Shown: positions 15,585 through 17,464 of the stretch, one piece after another
How the letters are laid out: every line of letters starts with the position of its first letter
How positions within the stretch are numbered: the first letter of the stretch is position 1
Translations under genes and position numbers: made by a program
Assembly (NCBI GenBank): GCA_009694165.1
Contig: SHVP01000051.1
Span: 1 to 17,464 of the forward strand
Direction: 5' to 3'
DNA from: Alphaproteobacteria bacterium
GTDB taxonomy: Bacteria > Pseudomonadota > Alphaproteobacteria > SHVP01
DNA length: 17,464 nucleotides
Notes under the pieces: generated by a model
What the model was told of the DNA's origin: nothing
Databases searched by the model: none
The model's input: only the letters and a program-made list of their open reading frames with translations

Positions 15585-16514
15585 TCAACCCGTTCGGTAG
15601 GGAAAGTACTTGCGCCAGTGCCGGGCGATATCGTCGCGGCGACAGATCCATACCCGGTCATGCGAGCGCGCGTACTCGATGAAGCGCCGCAGCGCCGCCA
15701 GCCGCCCTGGCCGGCCGACCACGCGCGGATGGAGCCCGACCGACATCATCTTGGGGGCGACCTCGCCCTCTGCGTAGAGGATGTCGAAGGTATCCTTCAT
15801 CGTTGTGAAGAACTGATCGCCGGCGGTGAATCCCCCGGCGATGGTGAAGCGCATGTCGTTCACTTCCAGCGAATAGGGAACGACGAGAACCGGGTAGCCC
15901 GCCTCTTCGACCCAATAGGGCAGATCGTCGGCATAGGAGTCCGAATCGTAGAGAAAGCCGCCCTCCTCCGCTGCAAGCCGCCGCGAGTTGAGGCTGCCCC
16001 GCCCGGCGAACCACCCATAGGGACGGTCACCCGTAGTCTTACGGATGGCCTCGATCGCCAACTGCATGTGGCGCCGCTCCTCGGCTTCGCTGAACTGCGA
16101 ATAGTCGATCCAGCGATAGCCATGCGTGGCGATTTCGTGGCCGCGATCGGCCATGACGCGCGCCGCGATCGGATTCTTCTCCATCGCCAAACCGACGGCG
16201 AATACCGTGCACTTGACGTCGTAGCGGTCCAACAGATCGAGGATCCGCCAGATCCCCGCACGTGCGCCATATTCGTAGGTCGATTCAACTAGAAGGTTCC
16301 GCTCGCCATCGCGGGCGGTAAACGTCGCGTGCCCGGGGACTTCTGTCATCAATCCTTCGGAATGCGCGTCGCCGTCGAGCACACAATGTTCTGCACCCTC
16401 CTCGTAGTTAATGGCGAAATTGATGGCGACCCGCGCTTCCCCCGGCCAGTGCGGATTGGGCGGCCTACCGCCATAGCCGACAAAATCACGCGCGTTGCTC
16501 TGCTGACTGGGCAT
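15585..16514 (-). CDS. puuE: Allantoinase, PuuE type (polysaccharide-deacetylase fold)
   Basis: A 309-residue protein of the metal-independent allantoinase PuuE type (EC 3.5.2.5), which opens allantoin to allantoate in purine breakdown. It has the deacetylase barrel and family stretches NFAINYEEGAEHCVLDGD, STYEYGARAGIWRI, GHEIATHGYRWIDY (125-138), WFAGRGSLNSRRL and DSDSYADDLPYW. Length equals the family's usual size. It lacks the usual metal triad of sugar deacetylases, as expected for PuuE. ATG 16514 has a fine AGGAGGA ribosome site. No other uric-acid or allantoin genes are in the window, so the pathway is not complete here. Related non-allantoinase deacetylases exist, so substrate is inferred from motifs. 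Confidence 0.87.
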   Translation of the reverse strand: MPSQQSNARDFVGYGGRPPNPHWPGEARVAINFAINYEEGAEHCVLDGDAHSEGLMTEVPGHATFTARDGERNLLVESTYEYGARAGIWRILDLLDRYDVKCTVFAVGLAMEKNPIAARVMADRGHEIATHGYRWIDYSQFSEAEERRHMQLAIEAIRKTTGDRPYGWFAGRGSLNSRRLAAEEGGFLYDSDSYADDLPYWVEEAGYPVLVVPYSLEVNDMRFTIAGGFTAGDQFFTTMKDTFDILYAEGEVAPKMMSVGLHPRVVGRPGRLAALRRFIEYARSHDRVWICRRDDIARHWRKYFPYRTG

Positions 16515-16548
16515 CGATTCCTCCTCGTCGCCCCACTAGGGGCGGCTC

Positions 16549-16579
16549 AAAAAGATGCGCGGCTGCGCGGCCTCGCGCA
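16549..16579 (-). terminator. Probable intrinsic terminator after metH
   Basis: Reading the minus strand after the methionine synthase stop, TGCGCG (complement of 16574-16579) can pair with either of two CGCGCA copies (complements of 16564-16569 and 16556-16561). The inner pairing has a four-base loop; the outer one is followed after two bases by TTTTT (complement of 16549-16553). This GC stem plus T run fits a Rho-independent terminator between metH and puuE. The stem is short, so confidence is moderate. Confidence 0.45.
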
Positions 16580-16617
16580 ACACCCCTTCACGGCGACAAG
16601 TCTCTGGTTCTGCGGGA

Positions 16618-17464
16618 CTAGCGCTCATAGGCGAGATTGGCGGCCAGCCACTTCTGCGCTTGCTCCAAGGTCACGCCGCGACGACGCGCATAGTCCTCGA
16701 CCTGATCCTTGCCGATGCGGGCGACGCCGAAATACTGCGCGTCGGGGTGGGCGAAGTAGTAACCCGACACCGACGAGGCGGGCCACATCGCAAAGCTCTC
16801 AGTGAGCGAGACCCCGGTGTTCCGCTCGGCATCGAGCAACTCGAATAGGCCGACCTTCTCGGAGTGGTCTGGGCAGGCCGGGTAGCCGGGGGCCGGCCGA
16901 ATGCCGCGGTATTCCTCGCGGATGAGGGCACCGTTGTCGAGCCGCTCATCCTTGGCGTAGCCCCAGAATTCCTTGCGCACGCGTTCGTGCAGGCGCTCGG
17001 CGAAGGCCTCGGCCAGCCGGTCGGCCAAGGCCTTGAGCAAAATGTCCGAATAGTCGTCGTGCTGCGCCTTGAACTCGGCCAGCTTCCGTTCGATTCCGAT
17101 ACCCGCGGTAACGACGAAGCCGCCGACGTAATCGGCAACTCCCGAGCTCTTGGGGGCGACGAAATCGGCCAGGCAAAAATTCGGTCGTTCATCCGTCCGC
17201 ACCATCTGCTGCCTAAGAAAATGTACGACGGCGCGCACGTGCTGGCGGCCATCCTCGGAATACAGCTCGACGTCGTCGCCGATGGCATTCGCGGGAAAGA
17301 AACCGATCGCGGCCCGGGCACTCAGCCAACGCTCGGCAACAAGCCGCTTGAGCATGGCGCGGGCGTCGTCGAACAAATGCCGCGCCGCCTCGCCGACGAC
17401 ATTGTCGCGCAGGATCTCCGGGTAGCGTCCCTGCAGCTCCCAGGTGCGAAAGAACGGCGTCCAA
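16618..17464 (-). CDS. metH: Cobalamin-dependent methionine synthase, C-terminal part (partial)
   Basis: The last 281 residues of MetH (EC 2.1.1.13), which runs off the right edge. What is visible is the reactivation region that binds AdoMet and reduces inactive cob(II)alamin, with the linker before it. Markers are [15 protein letters not shown] near the edge, [48 protein letters not shown] and [17 protein letters not shown]. These match the MetH activation domain closely. The upstream methyl-transfer and cobalamin-binding parts must lie outside the window. The coding end shows no frameshift; the stop is TAG at 16618-16620. An intrinsic-terminator-like hairpin follows before puuE, so the two are probably separate transcripts. 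Confidence 0.95.
   Translation of the reverse strand, partial: WTPFFRTWELQGRYPEILRDNVVGEAARHLFDDARAMLKRLVAERWLSARAAIGFFPANAIGDDVELYSEDGRQHVRAVVHFLRQQMVRTDERPNFCLADFVAPKSSGVADYVGGFVVTAGIGIERKLAEFKAQHDDYSDILLKALADRLAEAFAERLHERVRKEFWGYAKDERLDNGALIREEYRGIRPAPGYPACPDHSEKVGLFELLDAERNTGVSLTESFAMWPASSVSGYYFAHPDAQYFGVARIGKDQVEDYARRRGVTLEQAQKWLAANLAYER

Noticed and set aside
15216..16292. 358-codon plus-strand frame across the cupin end and PuuE
   Set aside because: It runs antisense to PuuE and out of frame in the cupin gene; translation shows no domain.
14743..16514. Cupin plus PuuE as a purine-degradation operon
   Set aside because: The genes are on opposite strands and the cupin sequence does not resemble ureidoglycine aminohydrolase.
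1..17464. Mobile elements, CRISPR arrays, tRNA or rRNA genes
   Set aside because: No transposase, integrase, regular repeat array, cloverleaf or rRNA signature could be seen on either strand.

Overview
The window is GC-rich DNA packed with genes on both strands, with short gaps and several end-to-end overlaps. Codon use and gene content fit an alphaproteobacterium, perhaps a Rhodospirillales-like lineage. That placement is inferred from protein style, for example the N-terminus of the TerB/J-domain protein; there is no rRNA or other phylogenetic marker here. I see no phage, IS, CRISPR, tRNA or rRNA. It reads as an ordinary chromosomal segment of metabolic and housekeeping genes.

Left block (1-1897, minus): a TerB/J-domain co-chaperone followed by two tandem EamA/DMT-type transporters, the second running off the left edge. 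A 133-bp divergent gap holding a strong dyad separates it from the next block. Plus strand (2031-6704): a fused ATP-dependent 5-oxoprolinase and a serine alpha/beta hydrolase. An MmgE/PrpD-family gene (minus, 6689-8047) overlaps the hydrolase tail to tail, and beyond it lies a second, exported paralogue of the hydrolase (plus, 8122-9162).

Middle block (9159-10919, minus): a compact operon transcribed HAD hydrolase, GFA-fold zinc protein, DUF1330 protein, pterin-4a-carbinolamine dehydratase. The GFA gene has no ATG, GTG or TTG at the position its family needs; an AUA codon sits there behind a good Shine-Dalgarno sequence.

Right block (11029-15582, plus): three tandem C-factor/sniffer-like short-chain dehydrogenases (SDRs), then a membrane class III nucleotide cyclase with a HAMP domain, then a two-barrel cupin protein. 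Tail to tail with the cupin is a PuuE-type allantoinase (minus), and at the right edge the C-terminal activation region of cobalamin-dependent methionine synthase (minus, partial), followed by a probable intrinsic terminator.

The block has a mild amide and purine-nitrogen flavour (5-oxoprolinase, PuuE), but nothing shows the operons form one pathway. I did not find a convincing new multi-gene system. The observations most worth checking are the apparent AUA start, the paired hydrolases with a changed catalytic acid in one copy, the SDR triplet joined to a cyclase, and the intergenic dyad at 1946-1980.
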